This document shows positions 34,828 to 42,674 of a stretch of 48,267 nt of DNA, one piece after another. The notes below the pieces were generated by a model that saw only the letters and a program-made list of their open reading frames with translations, did no database searches and was not told the DNA's origin. Origin of the DNA: DAIOGN01 sp036745245 (lineage in GTDB: Bacteria; Zixibacteria; MSB-5A5; JAUVRN01); the NCBI GenBank assembly GCA_036745245.1, contig DAIOGN010000005.1, positions 1 through 48,267 of the forward strand, in the 5' to 3' direction. The position numbers and the translations under genes are program-made. Numbering within the stretch: position 1 is the stretch's first letter; every line of letters starts with the position of its first letter.

Positions 34828-35460
34828 ATGTTCATTCCGAACGGCCGGTTGTCTGCCGTCGAGTACGGCGACGAAAAGGTCCAGATTCAAACCGAATTCG
34901 CGGCCCATCCCAGGCCCCGTGTCACCACCAGCGTCGTGCTCGCAGGACGAGTGGTGCACAAGGAGGAGCAATCCTGGGAGCTGGAAACCGAATCGCAGGA
35001 CGGGCAGCGGAATCTCGAGCAGGCTCTCAAGCGCCAGCACATCGAAATCCATGAGCGCGTGGAAACCCATGTCATCGACATGGTGTCGCGTCCCCAGGCC
35101 GCTTCCTCCCCCGTGAAAATGCCCGAGGTCAAAAGCCCGCTGCCGCCCGCGCGTCATCCCGCGGCGCACACGCCCGGCGTGCTGCGGCTGTTCATCGTGT
35201 CCAAGAGCGGCGATCTTCTGGCCGCCGACGATTCGGGAGTGCCCGCACCTGGCAGTGCGGGATTGTTCGTGGCGTCCGCCGAGTTCATCGAGTTCTTCGA
35301 AACTACAGAATCCGAGCGGTTCAACCAGATGCTGACGCGCGACCGCGACAGCAACTACCTCCTGGTGCGGCACTTTGGCAAATTCTGGGGCGCCGAGCTG
35401 GCCCCCGCCGTGGATCCCGACACCACACTCACCCAGTTCATGCAAGCCCTGGAGCCCTGA
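34828..35460 (+). CDS. uncharacterised protein, possibly roadblock-like C-terminal half
   Basis: I do not recognise this 210-residue protein firmly. Residues 1-80 are a beta-rich domain (VTTSVVLAGRVVHKEEQSWE) followed by a helix. A Pro/Ser-rich linker (about 85-115) leads to a C-terminal alpha/beta domain. That domain starts with LRLFIVSKSGDLLAADDSG, a strand-turn-strand pattern like the start of roadblock/LC7 proteins. AAGGGG-type purines lie just ahead of ATG 34828. The next gene starts 2 nt after this stop, so the two proteins are probably made together and may bind each other. Confidence 0.6.
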   Translation: MFIPNGRLSAVEYGDEKVQIQTEFAAHPRPRVTTSVVLAGRVVHKEEQSWELETESQDGQRNLEQALKRQHIEIHERVETHVIDMVSRPQAASSPVKMPEVKSPLPPARHPAAHTPGVLRLFIVSKSGDLLAADDSGVPAPGSAGLFVASAEFIEFFETTESERFNQMLTRDRDSNYLLVRHFGKFWGAELAPAVDPDTTLTQFMQALEP

Positions 35461-35462
35461 TC

Positions 35463-36191
35463 GTGCGCGATTATCTCCTTCAGATCAAGGCCGTGCCGGG
35501 CGTGAAGGGCTGTGCCGTGCTCGATCTGGGGCGCCGCGAAATGCACCCGCTGTTGCCGGCCACATCGTCCGGCGAATTCGCCGAGCGGCTGGCCGAGCGG
35601 CTGGCGCGACTGGCCGAACAACTGCAGCCCGGCGAGCAGGTGGAGTTTCGCTTCGACAAGCAGGCGTGCATGGTGCGCAGGCTGGTGCGCGGAGTGCTTT
35701 ACGTGCAGGGGAAAGCCGGATTCGACATGGCGGCCTTGCAGATGACGGTGCGTGCCACGTCGTCGGCCATTGACCGCATGCTCAAGTCGGCGGGAACGCA
35801 GCGCAGTCTGCACTACGACTTCACCAACCCCGACTACATCAACGCCGTGCTCCGGGCCTTCGCCCTCTGCGCGGAGCATTTCAAGGCGCACCTCGGCCAC
35901 ACGCTGGTGGCCAAGAAGATGCAGAAGGCCAAAGAAAACGTCGCGAGCCTGTTCCCGCTGGTAAACGACCTGGTGGTGGATCAGAACGGTCGCGTGTATC
36001 CCCGCAAGGGAAGCGCACTGAATCTGGATGCCAGCGCCAACGAAGCCTTCGCACGCTGGCTGTCGGGGTTCATCAACCTGGCATCGGCCTCCAAGCCCGA
36101 ACTGGCCAACTTCGACGTGCGCGAGCTTACGCGCACCGTGGCCGGTCCCCTCGACGACGCCAACTTCTACGGCGTCCTCAAAGCCGTGTAG
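35463..36191 (+). CDS. roadblock/LC7-like protein with helical C-terminal domain
   Basis: The N-terminal part (about 1-105) of this 242-residue soluble protein fits the roadblock/LC7 pattern: a helix, IKAVPGVKGCAVLDLG, a long amphipathic helix (FAERLAERLARLAEQL) and two strands. Bacterial roadblock proteins such as MglB act as GTPase partners or polarity and signalling scaffolds. The C-terminal part (about 120-242) is helical and unassigned, with AEHFKAHLGHTLVAKKMQKA. The GTG start lies 2 nt after the upstream stop. No small GTPase gene is nearby. A module C palindrome starts directly after the stop. Confidence 0.65.
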   Translation: MRDYLLQIKAVPGVKGCAVLDLGRREMHPLLPATSSGEFAERLAERLARLAEQLQPGEQVEFRFDKQACMVRRLVRGVLYVQGKAGFDMAALQMTVRATSSAIDRMLKSAGTQRSLHYDFTNPDYINAVLRAFALCAEHFKAHLGHTLVAKKMQKAKENVASLFPLVNDLVVDQNGRVYPRKGSALNLDASANEAFARWLSGFINLASASKPELANFDVRELTRTVAGPLDDANFYGVLKAV

Positions 36192-36350
36192 CTGGGGTCA
36201 GACCCCCGTCGTCGGTTTGCACACCCCGCCGAAAAAGGGGCCAGCACACTTTTCCTGATAGGCTCGAGCCGCTCTCTAAATGGTTGAATTCCACGCTGGC
36301 TTCAGCGCTCGCATGTGATCTGAAAGAAGAGTGTGCTGGCCCCTTTTCTT
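36192..36350. repeat. composite repeat: module C plus module A pair (copy 5)
   Basis: Module C (CTGGGGTCAGACCCC, 36192-36206, then GTCGTCGGTTTGCACAC) begins on the base after the stop of the roadblock-like gene. Module A arms follow at 36232-36255 and, slightly diverged, at 36324-36350, with about 70 nt of unrelated sequence between. This is the same C-then-A order as at 20274-20363. Confidence 0.9.
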
Positions 36351-36375
36351 GGCGCCGCGGGTGAAGCGGAAGAAA

Positions 36376-36624
36376 CCGAGGAAGAAAAGAGAGAGCGGTT
36401 TGTTAAAAAACCTTCCCGAACATTACGTACGGTAAAGGAATTTAAAGCCGCCAAGTTCACTTTCGCCTTCGCTATCCGGCACAGAGTGCCGGAGTCACGG
36501 CGTTAGCTCAGAACCCGGGACTCCCTTCATTGGAGTAATCGTTAGAGGTTTTTTAAGTTGCGCTCTCTCTTTCGCCAGTAATCTACCTCGCGGCTGAGTA
36601 TTGGCAAGACGATTTCTTCCTCGG
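36376..36624. ncRNA. unidentified structured element with long nested helices (candidate ncRNA)
   Basis: There is no gene here. Three perfect long-range helices stack: CCGAGGAAGA (36376-36385) with 36615-36624, AAAGAGAGAGCG (36386-36397) with 36561-36572, and TTAAAAAACCT (36403-36413) with 36546-36556. A side hairpin GCCAGTA/TATTGGC (36574-36580, 36599-36605) contains a G-U pair. Two inner hairpins are CCGGCAC-AGA-GTGCCGG (36476-36492) and ACTCC/GGAGT (36520-36536). This layout fits a stable RNA of about 250 nt or a MITE-like DNA element. It does not fit 6S, tmRNA, SRP or RNase P RNA by visible signatures. Strand is unknown. Confidence 0.55.
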
Positions 36625-36651
36625 CCCATCACTTTTGATCTTCTGCTGGGA

Positions 36652-36668
36652 TTGGCACTTTCATTGCT
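36652..36668 (+). promoter_or_regulatory. sigma-54 (RpoN) promoter
   Basis: TTGGCAC (36652-36658), 5 nt, then TTGCT (36664-36668) matches the -24/-12 consensus, with GG and GC exactly 10 bp apart. It lies in a non-coding interval and points at the membrane-protein gene at 36722. The predicted start is near 36679. Such promoters need an upstream-bound AAA+ activator; the palindromic region 36376-36624 lies where its sites would be. Confidence 0.7.
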
Positions 36669-36721
36669 CTAGAGTAGCACGTAGCTTGCCATCCAGACGA
36701 TCAGCAGAGGAGCTTCCCGGC

Positions 36722-37348
36722 ATGTCGAATCGATCGCTCTGGACTTCGTGCGGCGTTGCGGGCATGGTCTCCGTCGCCTGTTATCTTTGCGCCATCTTCG
36801 TACCGTGGCCGGAATCGCAGATGGGAACGTCGCTGGCACTCTTGTGTGTGAGCGCCTGGCCTGTGTTCTCCGTGGTGTTCGCCTACGGCCTGTATCATTA
36901 CGTGGCCGCCGAACGCGACGGCGCGGCAAATCGGCTGGCATTCATATTCTGCGCCCTGGCTTTTACCACGGTGCTCTCGATGATCGTGGTGCAACTCGCC
37001 GTGGGGGCGGCGTTGCCTGAGATCACCCCGGGGCTCGATGACACTACTGCGCGGGCGCTTCGACGCGGACTACGCATGATCGACCTGGGGATGGATGTGG
37101 CGTGGGACATGCTGATCGGCTCATCGCTCATCTTCATGGGCTGGGCGATTCGCACGCGCAAGGGCCTGGGACCCGTCTGGGGATACACCTCCGTAGCGCT
37201 CGGCGCTGCCCTGATTCTCCTGAATTCAGCCACGTTCCCGTGGCCGCCGGCCGACCGTGGTCTATTTGACATCGGGCCGTTCATCGGGCTATTTATACTG
37301 CTACAGGCCGGCCGGCTGTACTTTCTGGGGAGAAAGGCCGTCGCGTGA
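36722..37348 (+). CDS. six-helix integral membrane protein, function unknown
   Basis: The 208-residue protein has about six hydrophobic helices, for example VAGMVSVACYLCAIFVPW, LALLCVSAWPVFSVVFAYGL and GLFILLQAGRLYFL. The layout resembles DUF4386/DUF998-type membrane proteins, but I cannot assign a family securely. GAGGAG lies 9 nt before ATG 36722. A near-consensus sigma-54 promoter precedes it, so expression is probably switched by an activator in response to a stress or nutrient signal. The ferritin-like gene starts 50 nt downstream on the same strand and may share the transcript. Confidence 0.72.
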   Translation: MSNRSLWTSCGVAGMVSVACYLCAIFVPWPESQMGTSLALLCVSAWPVFSVVFAYGLYHYVAAERDGAANRLAFIFCALAFTTVLSMIVVQLAVGAALPEITPGLDDTTARALRRGLRMIDLGMDVAWDMLIGSSLIFMGWAIRTRKGLGPVWGYTSVALGAALILLNSATFPWPPADRGLFDIGPFIGLFILLQAGRLYFLGRKAVA

Positions 37349-37397
37349 CGGAGCAGCCGGGGACCGGTTTGGGCTGAAAACAAAAGGGAGGCTACCC

Positions 37398-37823
37398 GTG
37401 AACAAGGCTACTCTGATCAAACACTTGAATGAAGATCTCGCCGGCGAACTCGGCGCCATTATTCAATACATCACTTACGCCGCCAAAGCCACCGGGCCGT
37501 ATCGGCCACAACTCTCCGGGTTCTTTCTGACGGAAGTGGCTGACGAGCAGCTGCACGCTCAGTTTCTGGCCAACAAGATCGTGGCGCTGGGCGGCGAACC
37601 CACCACCATAGCGCGCCCCGTTCCCGCCGCCAAGTCGAACAAAGACATGCTCCAGGCCGTGCTCATTGCCGAGCAGCAGGCATGCAAGGACTACACCAAG
37701 CGCGCGGAGGAGGCCGACGCCTTCGGGGATCGCGGGCTGGTGGTGCAGCTCGAGGACATGATGCGCGACGAGTCCGGGCATTCGGAAGAGACGGAGCGCA
37801 TGCTGCGCGATTGGCCCATGTGA
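37398..37823 (+). CDS. ferritin-like diiron protein (bacterioferritin/Dps-like)
   Basis: The 141-residue four-helix-bundle protein has the ligand pattern of ferritin-like diiron proteins: Glu17, Glu50-x2-His53 (EVADEQLH), Glu92 and Glu125-x2-His128 (RDESGHSEE). This suggests iron storage or peroxide detoxification in the cytoplasm. It is shorter than classical bacterioferritin, and no haem Met is evident. The GTG at 37398 has GGGAGG 7 nt upstream, which excludes the longer reading. It lies downstream of the sigma-54-preceded membrane-protein gene and 69 nt before pyrE. Confidence 0.9.
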   Translation: MNKATLIKHLNEDLAGELGAIIQYITYAAKATGPYRPQLSGFFLTEVADEQLHAQFLANKIVALGGEPTTIARPVPAAKSNKDMLQAVLIAEQQACKDYTKRAEEADAFGDRGLVVQLEDMMRDESGHSEETERMLRDWPM

Positions 37824-37892
37824 GCCCGCGTGCGCATGCAGGAATGAACGGAATGGTGCGGAGCGGATCCGGCGAACTCGCCGATTGATCTC

Positions 37893-38468
37893 ATGAGCGA
37901 AGACATCATCAGGCTGTTCGAGGACGCCGGGGCCTATCTGCGCGGACATTTCCTGCTCACGTCCGGGCTGCATTCGGATGTGTACTTCGAGAAGTTCGCG
38001 CTGCTTTCGCGGCCCGACGTGCTCAGTGAATTGGTCGGCCGGCTCGCGCCCACCCTCGAGGACGAGAAGATCGAAACTGTCGTGGGGCCCACGGTGGGTG
38101 GCGTGATTATCGCCTTTGAATTGGCGCGCCAGCTCGGGTGTCGGGCGGTGTATGCTGAGGCCGAAGGCGACAAGCGTGTGTTGAAGCGCGGTTTCTCCCT
38201 GGCTCCCGGCGAACGTGTGCTGGTGTGCGACGACATTCTCACCACCGGCCGCTCGGTGCTGGAAGTGGTGGAGATGGTCGAAGGGTACGCTGCGCACATC
38301 GTGGGGATCGCGCTTCTGCTCGACCGTTCCGGGGGTCAGATCACGTTTCCCCATCCGCTCCACACTCTGGCCTCCGTGAAGGCGCAGACGTTTCAGCCCG
38401 CCGAATGCCCGCTGTGCAAACGCGGCGTTGAGCTCACCAAGCGTGGTAGTCGCGCCAGCGTGAGCTGA
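37893..38468 (+). CDS. pyrE: orotate phosphoribosyltransferase
   Basis: The 191-residue cytoplasmic enzyme of pyrimidine synthesis converts orotate and PRPP to OMP. It shows the substrate strand LTSGLHSDVYFEKFALL, the GPTVGGVIIAFELAR segment and the PRPP motif VCDDILTTGR (111-120). A C-terminal ECPLCKRG tail, as in several thermophile-type PyrE proteins, is present. The length is normal. No other pyr gene is adjacent. The start ATG at 37893 fits the family N-terminus although no clear ribosome site precedes it. Confidence 0.95.
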   Translation: MSEDIIRLFEDAGAYLRGHFLLTSGLHSDVYFEKFALLSRPDVLSELVGRLAPTLEDEKIETVVGPTVGGVIIAFELARQLGCRAVYAEAEGDKRVLKRGFSLAPGERVLVCDDILTTGRSVLEVVEMVEGYAAHIVGIALLLDRSGGQITFPHPLHTLASVKAQTFQPAECPLCKRGVELTKRGSRASVS

Positions 38469-38648
38469 GCCTCCGCCCGTTCACCCGGTGGGGTGGGTTG
38501 GCTCGGAGTCACGTTCGAACGCGCTGAGGCACGTCTCGTCAAGCCCGCTTCATGCATCTCCAGGCAACTGAGTCGGGCCAGTCTGCGTACTAACATAGGT
38601 CGACTCGCGCCGAATTGTGATCTTCGGGCGATGCGGAGGAGCCCCAAG

Positions 38649-39293
38649 ATGAAGTGCCTGACGGTGTTCTTGACGCTCTCACTTGCCGTTCCCGTGGCGT
38701 GTGCTCCATCCGACGCCGGCGAACCGCTACTCGGTGGACCCTGCGAAGATTGCCATGTCGTGTATCAAGGCATGCCGGACCGCATCGAGTCCCGGTCGCG
38801 CATCGCCCCCAAAGACGAGCCAGGTGAGCCACTGGTCGTCGAAGGCACAGTGCGTGACGTGCAGGGGAAGCCCGCCGCGGGGATCATCGTGTACGCGCAC
38901 CACACGAATGCCGCGGGCATCTATCCTCGAGCGGAGACCCGCCACGGCCGGATTCGCGGCTGGGTCCGGTCCGACTCGAGCGGCCACTATCGATTCGACA
39001 CCATTCGCCCGGGCGCCTACCCGAACGCCGGGATACCTCAGCACATTCACTTTCACATCGTCGAGGCGGGGCGCGGGCTGTACTGGATCGGGGATATCAA
39101 CTTCGACGACGATCCGCTGGTGACGGACGACTTCAGAATGCGTCTCTCACCCGGTCGGGGAGGCTACGGGCTCTGCCAACCCACGAAGGATGACGACGGA
39201 GTTTGGCATGTGACGCGGGACATTGCACTGGGGCAGGGGATTCAGGGATACCCCGGTGCCGCGCCCGATCCGGCGTCGGTCACGGGCGAATAG
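38649..39293 (+). CDS. exported intradiol-dioxygenase-like protein
   Basis: The 214-residue protein begins with MKCLTVFLTLSLAVPVACAP, a signal or lipoprotein leader with Cys at a lipobox-like VACA. The rest fits the core fold of intradiol ring-cleavage dioxygenases: VEGTVRDVQGKPAAGIIVY, RGWVRSDSSGHYRFDTIRPG, then AYPNAGIPQHIHFHI. Tyr and His residues in the last segment stand where the Fe(III) ligands of protocatechuate 3,4-dioxygenase are found. The substrate is unknown, and catechol cleavage outside the cytoplasm is not implied. The N-terminal CEDCH has the form of a c-heme site. GGAGGAG precedes ATG 38649. It follows pyrE by 180 nt. Confidence 0.82.
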   Translation: MKCLTVFLTLSLAVPVACAPSDAGEPLLGGPCEDCHVVYQGMPDRIESRSRIAPKDEPGEPLVVEGTVRDVQGKPAAGIIVYAHHTNAAGIYPRAETRHGRIRGWVRSDSSGHYRFDTIRPGAYPNAGIPQHIHFHIVEAGRGLYWIGDINFDDDPLVTDDFRMRLSPGRGGYGLCQPTKDDDGVWHVTRDIALGQGIQGYPGAAPDPASVTGE

Positions 39294-39332
39294 CGCCGGC
39301 CAGGGCGCGGCGCTTCAGCGGAGGACAAGCAA

Positions 39333-39408
39333 AAGGGCCATGCACCTTTCCATGTGACAGGAAAAGTGTGCTGGCCCCTTTTCTTTGATTTGCCTCTGAC
39401 CCCATTTA
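39333..39408. repeat. composite repeat: degenerate module A pair (copy 6) plus module B arm
   Basis: The left arm AAAAGGGCCATGCACCTTTCC (39333-39353, changed at several bases) faces an intact right arm (39360-39385) with a 6-nt loop. A module B arm (39388-39408) follows. The TAA stop of the convergent aminotransferase gene (39406-39408, minus) is part of the module B sequence. Confidence 0.85.
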
Positions 39409-40764
39409 CTTGAGGTGCTTCTTCTCCATCTCCGTGATCACGCGGTCAAAGATGGCCATCGCCTGATCGATCGTGGCCTTATCTACGATGAGCGGCGGAC
39501 AGAGGCGGATGCCGCTGACACCACAGGTGAGCGTCATGAGGCCCAGTTCGAAGCAGCGCATCATGATGTCGTTGGCCATGGCCTTGGCGGGTACCTTCGT
39601 CTTGCGATCGAGCACGAACTCCACCGCCAGAAGCAGGCCCAGTCCGCGGACGTCGCCCATGGACTTGTGCTTCTTCTGCAGGTCCAGGAGCGCGTTTCTC
39701 ATGTAGTCGCCCATCACCTGGGCGTTTTTCATGAGACCTTCCTCGAGCAGGCGAATGGTCTCGATCGCCGCGGCGCAGGCGAGCGGGTTGCCGCCAAACG
39801 TGGTGGAGTGCGCGCCCGGTTTCCAGTCCATCAGATCGGCGTCGGCGATGCAGGCGCCCAGAGGCAGCCCGGAGGCGATGGCCTTGGCCGTGGTGATGAT
39901 GTCGGGGACCACGTCCCAATGTTCGATGGCCCACATCTTGCCGGTTTTGCCCATGCCGAACTGAACTTCATCCGACACGAAGAGAATGCCGTACTTGTGC
40001 GCGATCTCCAGGAGCATGGGATGGAATTCCTTCGGCGGCACCACGTAACCGCCCTCCCCCTGCACCGGCTCCACAAAGATTGCGGCCACGTCCTCGGCGG
40101 GCGCCACGCGATCGAGCCACACATCCTCAATCACCTTCACGCAGTGCATCTCGCACGACGGATACTCGAGGTGGTACGGGCAACGATAACAGTTGGCGTA
40201 CGGAACGTGAGTCACCTCGAGCATGGGGGAGAAGCCCGCGCGCTGGACCTTCTTCGAGCACGTGAGCGACACCGACCCCATGGAGCGGCCGTGGAAGGCG
40301 TTGATGAACGCCAGAAAGCGGGGCCGCCTGGTTTTGTAGCGGGCCAGCTTGAGAGCCGCCTCCGTAGACTCGGTGCCCGAGTTCGTGAAGAATACGCGCT
40401 TCGGTTTGTCGCCCGGTGCGAGTTGAGCGAGCTTCTCCGCCAACGGCGCGATCAGGTCGTGGTAGAAATCGGCCGTGGCGATGTGCAGCGCCTTGTCGGC
40501 CTGCTTCTTCACCGCGTTCACCACATCGGGGTGGGCGTTGCCGGTGGAGCAGACGGCGATGCCGGAGTGGAAATCGAGGAAGCAATTCCCATCCACGTCC
40601 CACAGGTAGGCGCCCTCGCCTCGTTCGATCACGGTGGGGTAGGCGCGGGTATACGAATGCGAAACGTACTTCTCGTCTTTGGCAATGATGGCTTTGCTCT
40701 TCGGTCCCGGCAGAGCCGTTTTCACTTCGGGCGCCTGATGGGGCGCAGACATGGTGCTCTTCAT
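39406..40764 (-). CDS. class-III PLP aminotransferase (GabT/acetylornithine family)
   Basis: The 452-residue fold-type I aminotransferase has the PLP Lys294 in TTAKAIASGLPLGA. It also shows VFFTNSGTESTEAALKLAR, FHGRSMGSVSLTCSK, FVEPVQGEGGYVVPP and FVSDEVQFGMGKTG (the usual DEVQ). It probably acts on an omega-amino acid such as 4-aminobutyrate, or on ornithine or lysine; the substrate is not resolved. Residues 192-208 carry a four-cysteine insert, CYRCPYHLEYPSCEMHC, that could bind metal. GGAG lies about 9 nt before the ATG. The stop codon is provided by a module B repeat. The aspartase gene lies upstream on the same strand. Confidence 0.93.
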   Translation of the reverse strand: MKSTMSAPHQAPEVKTALPGPKSKAIIAKDEKYVSHSYTRAYPTVIERGEGAYLWDVDGNCFLDFHSGIAVCSTGNAHPDVVNAVKKQADKALHIATADFYHDLIAPLAEKLAQLAPGDKPKRVFFTNSGTESTEAALKLARYKTRRPRFLAFINAFHGRSMGSVSLTCSKKVQRAGFSPMLEVTHVPYANCYRCPYHLEYPSCEMHCVKVIEDVWLDRVAPAEDVAAIFVEPVQGEGGYVVPPKEFHPMLLEIAHKYGILFVSDEVQFGMGKTGKMWAIEHWDVVPDIITTAKAIASGLPLGACIADADLMDWKPGAHSTTFGGNPLACAAAIETIRLLEEGLMKNAQVMGDYMRNALLDLQKKHKSMGDVRGLGLLLAVEFVLDRKTKVPAKAMANDIMMRCFELGLMTLTCGVSGIRLCPPLIVDKATIDQAMAIFDRVITEMEKKHLK

Positions 40765-41057
40765 ATATCACACTCCAGAGGATGTTTTCGGTTGGTTGAA
40801 ACGGACGAACGCGGACGGAGAGGCGCGCTTACGTTGCGCCGTGCAGATAGATGAAGAGCAGAGTACGCGTGTCGAGCTTGTTCACAATTGCCATCCTTGC
40901 TGTCAACATATCCTTGGTTCGGCAGATCGTCAAGCCGGGAGCAGTCATGAATTGGGGTCAGACTCAACTTGTCCGCGAGCCGGGATGGCTTGCTCCGGCC
41001 GTTGGAGCATAAGTCGAGTCTGACCCCACTTTTCATTTAATTCGCCTCTGACCCCAT
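40765..41057. other. non-coding interval upstream of the aminotransferase gene
   Basis: The first 190 bases after the aminotransferase start hold no gene and no clear promoter. The remainder is the module C/B repeat described at 40953-41059. Confidence 0.6.
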
Positions 41058-41059
41058 TT
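40953..41059. repeat. composite repeat: module C-type inverted pair plus module B arm
   Basis: TGGGGTCAGACTCAACTT (40953-40970) and its reverse complement with one mismatch (41011-41028) flank 40 nt. A module B arm follows, AATTCGCCTCTGACCCCATTT (41039-41059). The aspartase stop codon TAA (41058-41060 on the minus strand) overlaps the end of module B, as for the aminotransferase gene. Confidence 0.88.
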
Positions 41060-42458
41060 ATTTCTTCACGGACGCACGTGGTTCGGTCATGGCCACCACG
41101 TCGAAAATTTCGTCCAGCTGCGCAGGCGTGACGACGCCCAGCTGCACCGCGGCATCGCGCACCGACAGGTTCTTCGCCAGGGCCAGCTTCGCCACCTCGG
41201 CCGCCTTCAGATAGCCCACGTGCTCGTTGAGGATCGTGACCACGGCCAGGGACTTGTCGGCAAATTCGCGGCAGCGATCGGGATGCGCCACGATGCCGCG
41301 CACGCAATGATCCGCGAAGTTTGAGGCCGCGTGGGCGAGGATCGTCATCTCCTTTTCCAGGGCGTACGCGATGGTGGGCATCATCACGTTCAGCTCCAGC
41401 TGTCCCGCCTGGCTGCACAGGGACACGGTGGTGTCGTACCCCACCACCGAGTAGCACACCATGTTCATGTTCTCCGCCAGCACAGGGTTCACTTTGCCGG
41501 GCATGATCGAGCTTCCCGGCTGAATCGCCGGCAGCACGATCTCATCGAAGCCCGTGCGCGGGCCCGACGCGAGAAGCCTCAGGTCGTTGGCGATGCGGAT
41601 CAAGTCGAGCGCGAGATTGCGCACGGCACTCGACACGGCCACGGCGGGAGACATGGACTGCATCGCCTCGAAATAGTTGTGCGACGGCACGAGCGGATAC
41701 CCGGTCTGCTCGGCGAGGATCGCCGTCACCACTTCGCGGTAGTCCTCGTGAGTGTTCAGGCCCGTGCCTGCGGCCGAGCCGCCCAGTCCGAGCGGATAGC
41801 AGGTCTTCTCCGCCGCCTCCAGCCACTTCTGATGACGGCGAAGGCAGTGTGCGTAGCCGCCGAACTCCTGCCCGAGGCGCACCGGCACCGCGTCCTGAAG
41901 ATGCGTTCGCCCGGACTTCACGATGCCGTCGAACTCCTTCGCCTTGGCCTCGAACGCCGCGGCCAGCGCCTCAACACTCCGCCCCAGCATGCGCGCACTG
42001 CGGACCGCCAGCAGGCGGATCGCCGTGGGAATGGTGTCGTTGGTTGACTGCGACATGTTCACGGTGTCGTTGGAGCTCACCGGCTTGGTGTCGCCCTTCT
42101 TGCCGCCCAGAAGCTCGTTGGCACGATTGGCCAGAACCTCATTGGTGTTCATGTTGTGCGACGTGCCGGCGCCGGCCTGCCAGGGATCCACCACCCACGA
42201 TTCGAGCAAGCGTCCGTCGAGCACTTCGTCGCAGGCCTTCACGATGGCGCCCGCGAGCTTCTCGTCCAGCTTGCCCAGTTTCAGATTGGCGCGCGCGCAG
42301 GCCTTCTTGATCTGCACCATCGACCAGATGAAACCGTATTGGGGACGTTCGCCTGAGATCGGGAAATTGCGTCGAGCCCGCTCGGTTTGCACGCCCCAGT
42401 AAGCGTCAGCCGGAATCTCCAGCTCGCCCATGGAATCCTTTTCTATGCGATCAGACAT
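41058..42458 (-). CDS. aspA: aspartate ammonia-lyase (aspartase)
   Basis: The 466-residue cytoplasmic enzyme converts aspartate to fumarate and ammonia. The fumarase/aspartase signature is GSSIMPGKVNPV with the SS-loop Ser at 316-317. Aspartase rather than fumarase is favoured by NFPISGERP near the N-terminus, AGTSHNMNTNEVLANRA, and VNMSQSTND where fumarases have a GQSSND form. The length is typical. AGGAGG lies 7 nt before the ATG. With the aminotransferase gene it could feed amino-acid carbon into the citric acid cycle. The stop lies in a module B repeat. Confidence 0.9.
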   Translation of the reverse strand: MSDRIEKDSMGELEIPADAYWGVQTERARRNFPISGERPQYGFIWSMVQIKKACARANLKLGKLDEKLAGAIVKACDEVLDGRLLESWVVDPWQAGAGTSHNMNTNEVLANRANELLGGKKGDTKPVSSNDTVNMSQSTNDTIPTAIRLLAVRSARMLGRSVEALAAAFEAKAKEFDGIVKSGRTHLQDAVPVRLGQEFGGYAHCLRRHQKWLEAAEKTCYPLGLGGSAAGTGLNTHEDYREVVTAILAEQTGYPLVPSHNYFEAMQSMSPAVAVSSAVRNLALDLIRIANDLRLLASGPRTGFDEIVLPAIQPGSSIMPGKVNPVLAENMNMVCYSVVGYDTTVSLCSQAGQLELNVMMPTIAYALEKEMTILAHAASNFADHCVRGIVAHPDRCREFADKSLAVVTILNEHVGYLKAAEVAKLALAKNLSVRDAAVQLGVVTPAQLDEIFDVVAMTEPRASVKK

Positions 42459-42674
42459 GGGAAATCCTCCTCACGATCGTGTCCTAGCCCCCTGTAAGTA
42501 CCGCCCGGCCCCGGTCGCACAAAAGACCTTTTTCCGATCGCGAAGGCTCCGTACCATGCGGGCAACTTCCGGTCCCGAGCGGCGTATCCAGTATCCGGCC
42601 GCTTGTCCGGGTCCGGAGCAATCGCTTTTGTCCGGCCCGGTCGGTCCCGCCCAGCGCTCCGGCCCAGGCAAACG

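Noticed and set aside
36376..36624. Retron msr-msd or group II intron
   Set aside because: The inverted ends recall a1/a2 arms, but no reverse transcriptase gene is near and domain V/branch-site signatures are missing.
39415..40854. 479-codon plus-strand frame across the aminotransferase gene
   Set aside because: It is a shadow of a well-supported gene on the other strand, with no recognisable domain.
968..41059. CRISPR array formed by the recurring GGGGCCAGCAC/GGGGTCAG sequences
   Set aside because: The copies are kilobases apart at gene ends, occur as inverted pairs and have no regular spacers or cas genes.
41058..42458. Class II fumarase (fumC)
   Set aside because: VNMSQSTND and NFPISG fit aspartase better than the GQSSND form of fumarases; an assay would settle it.
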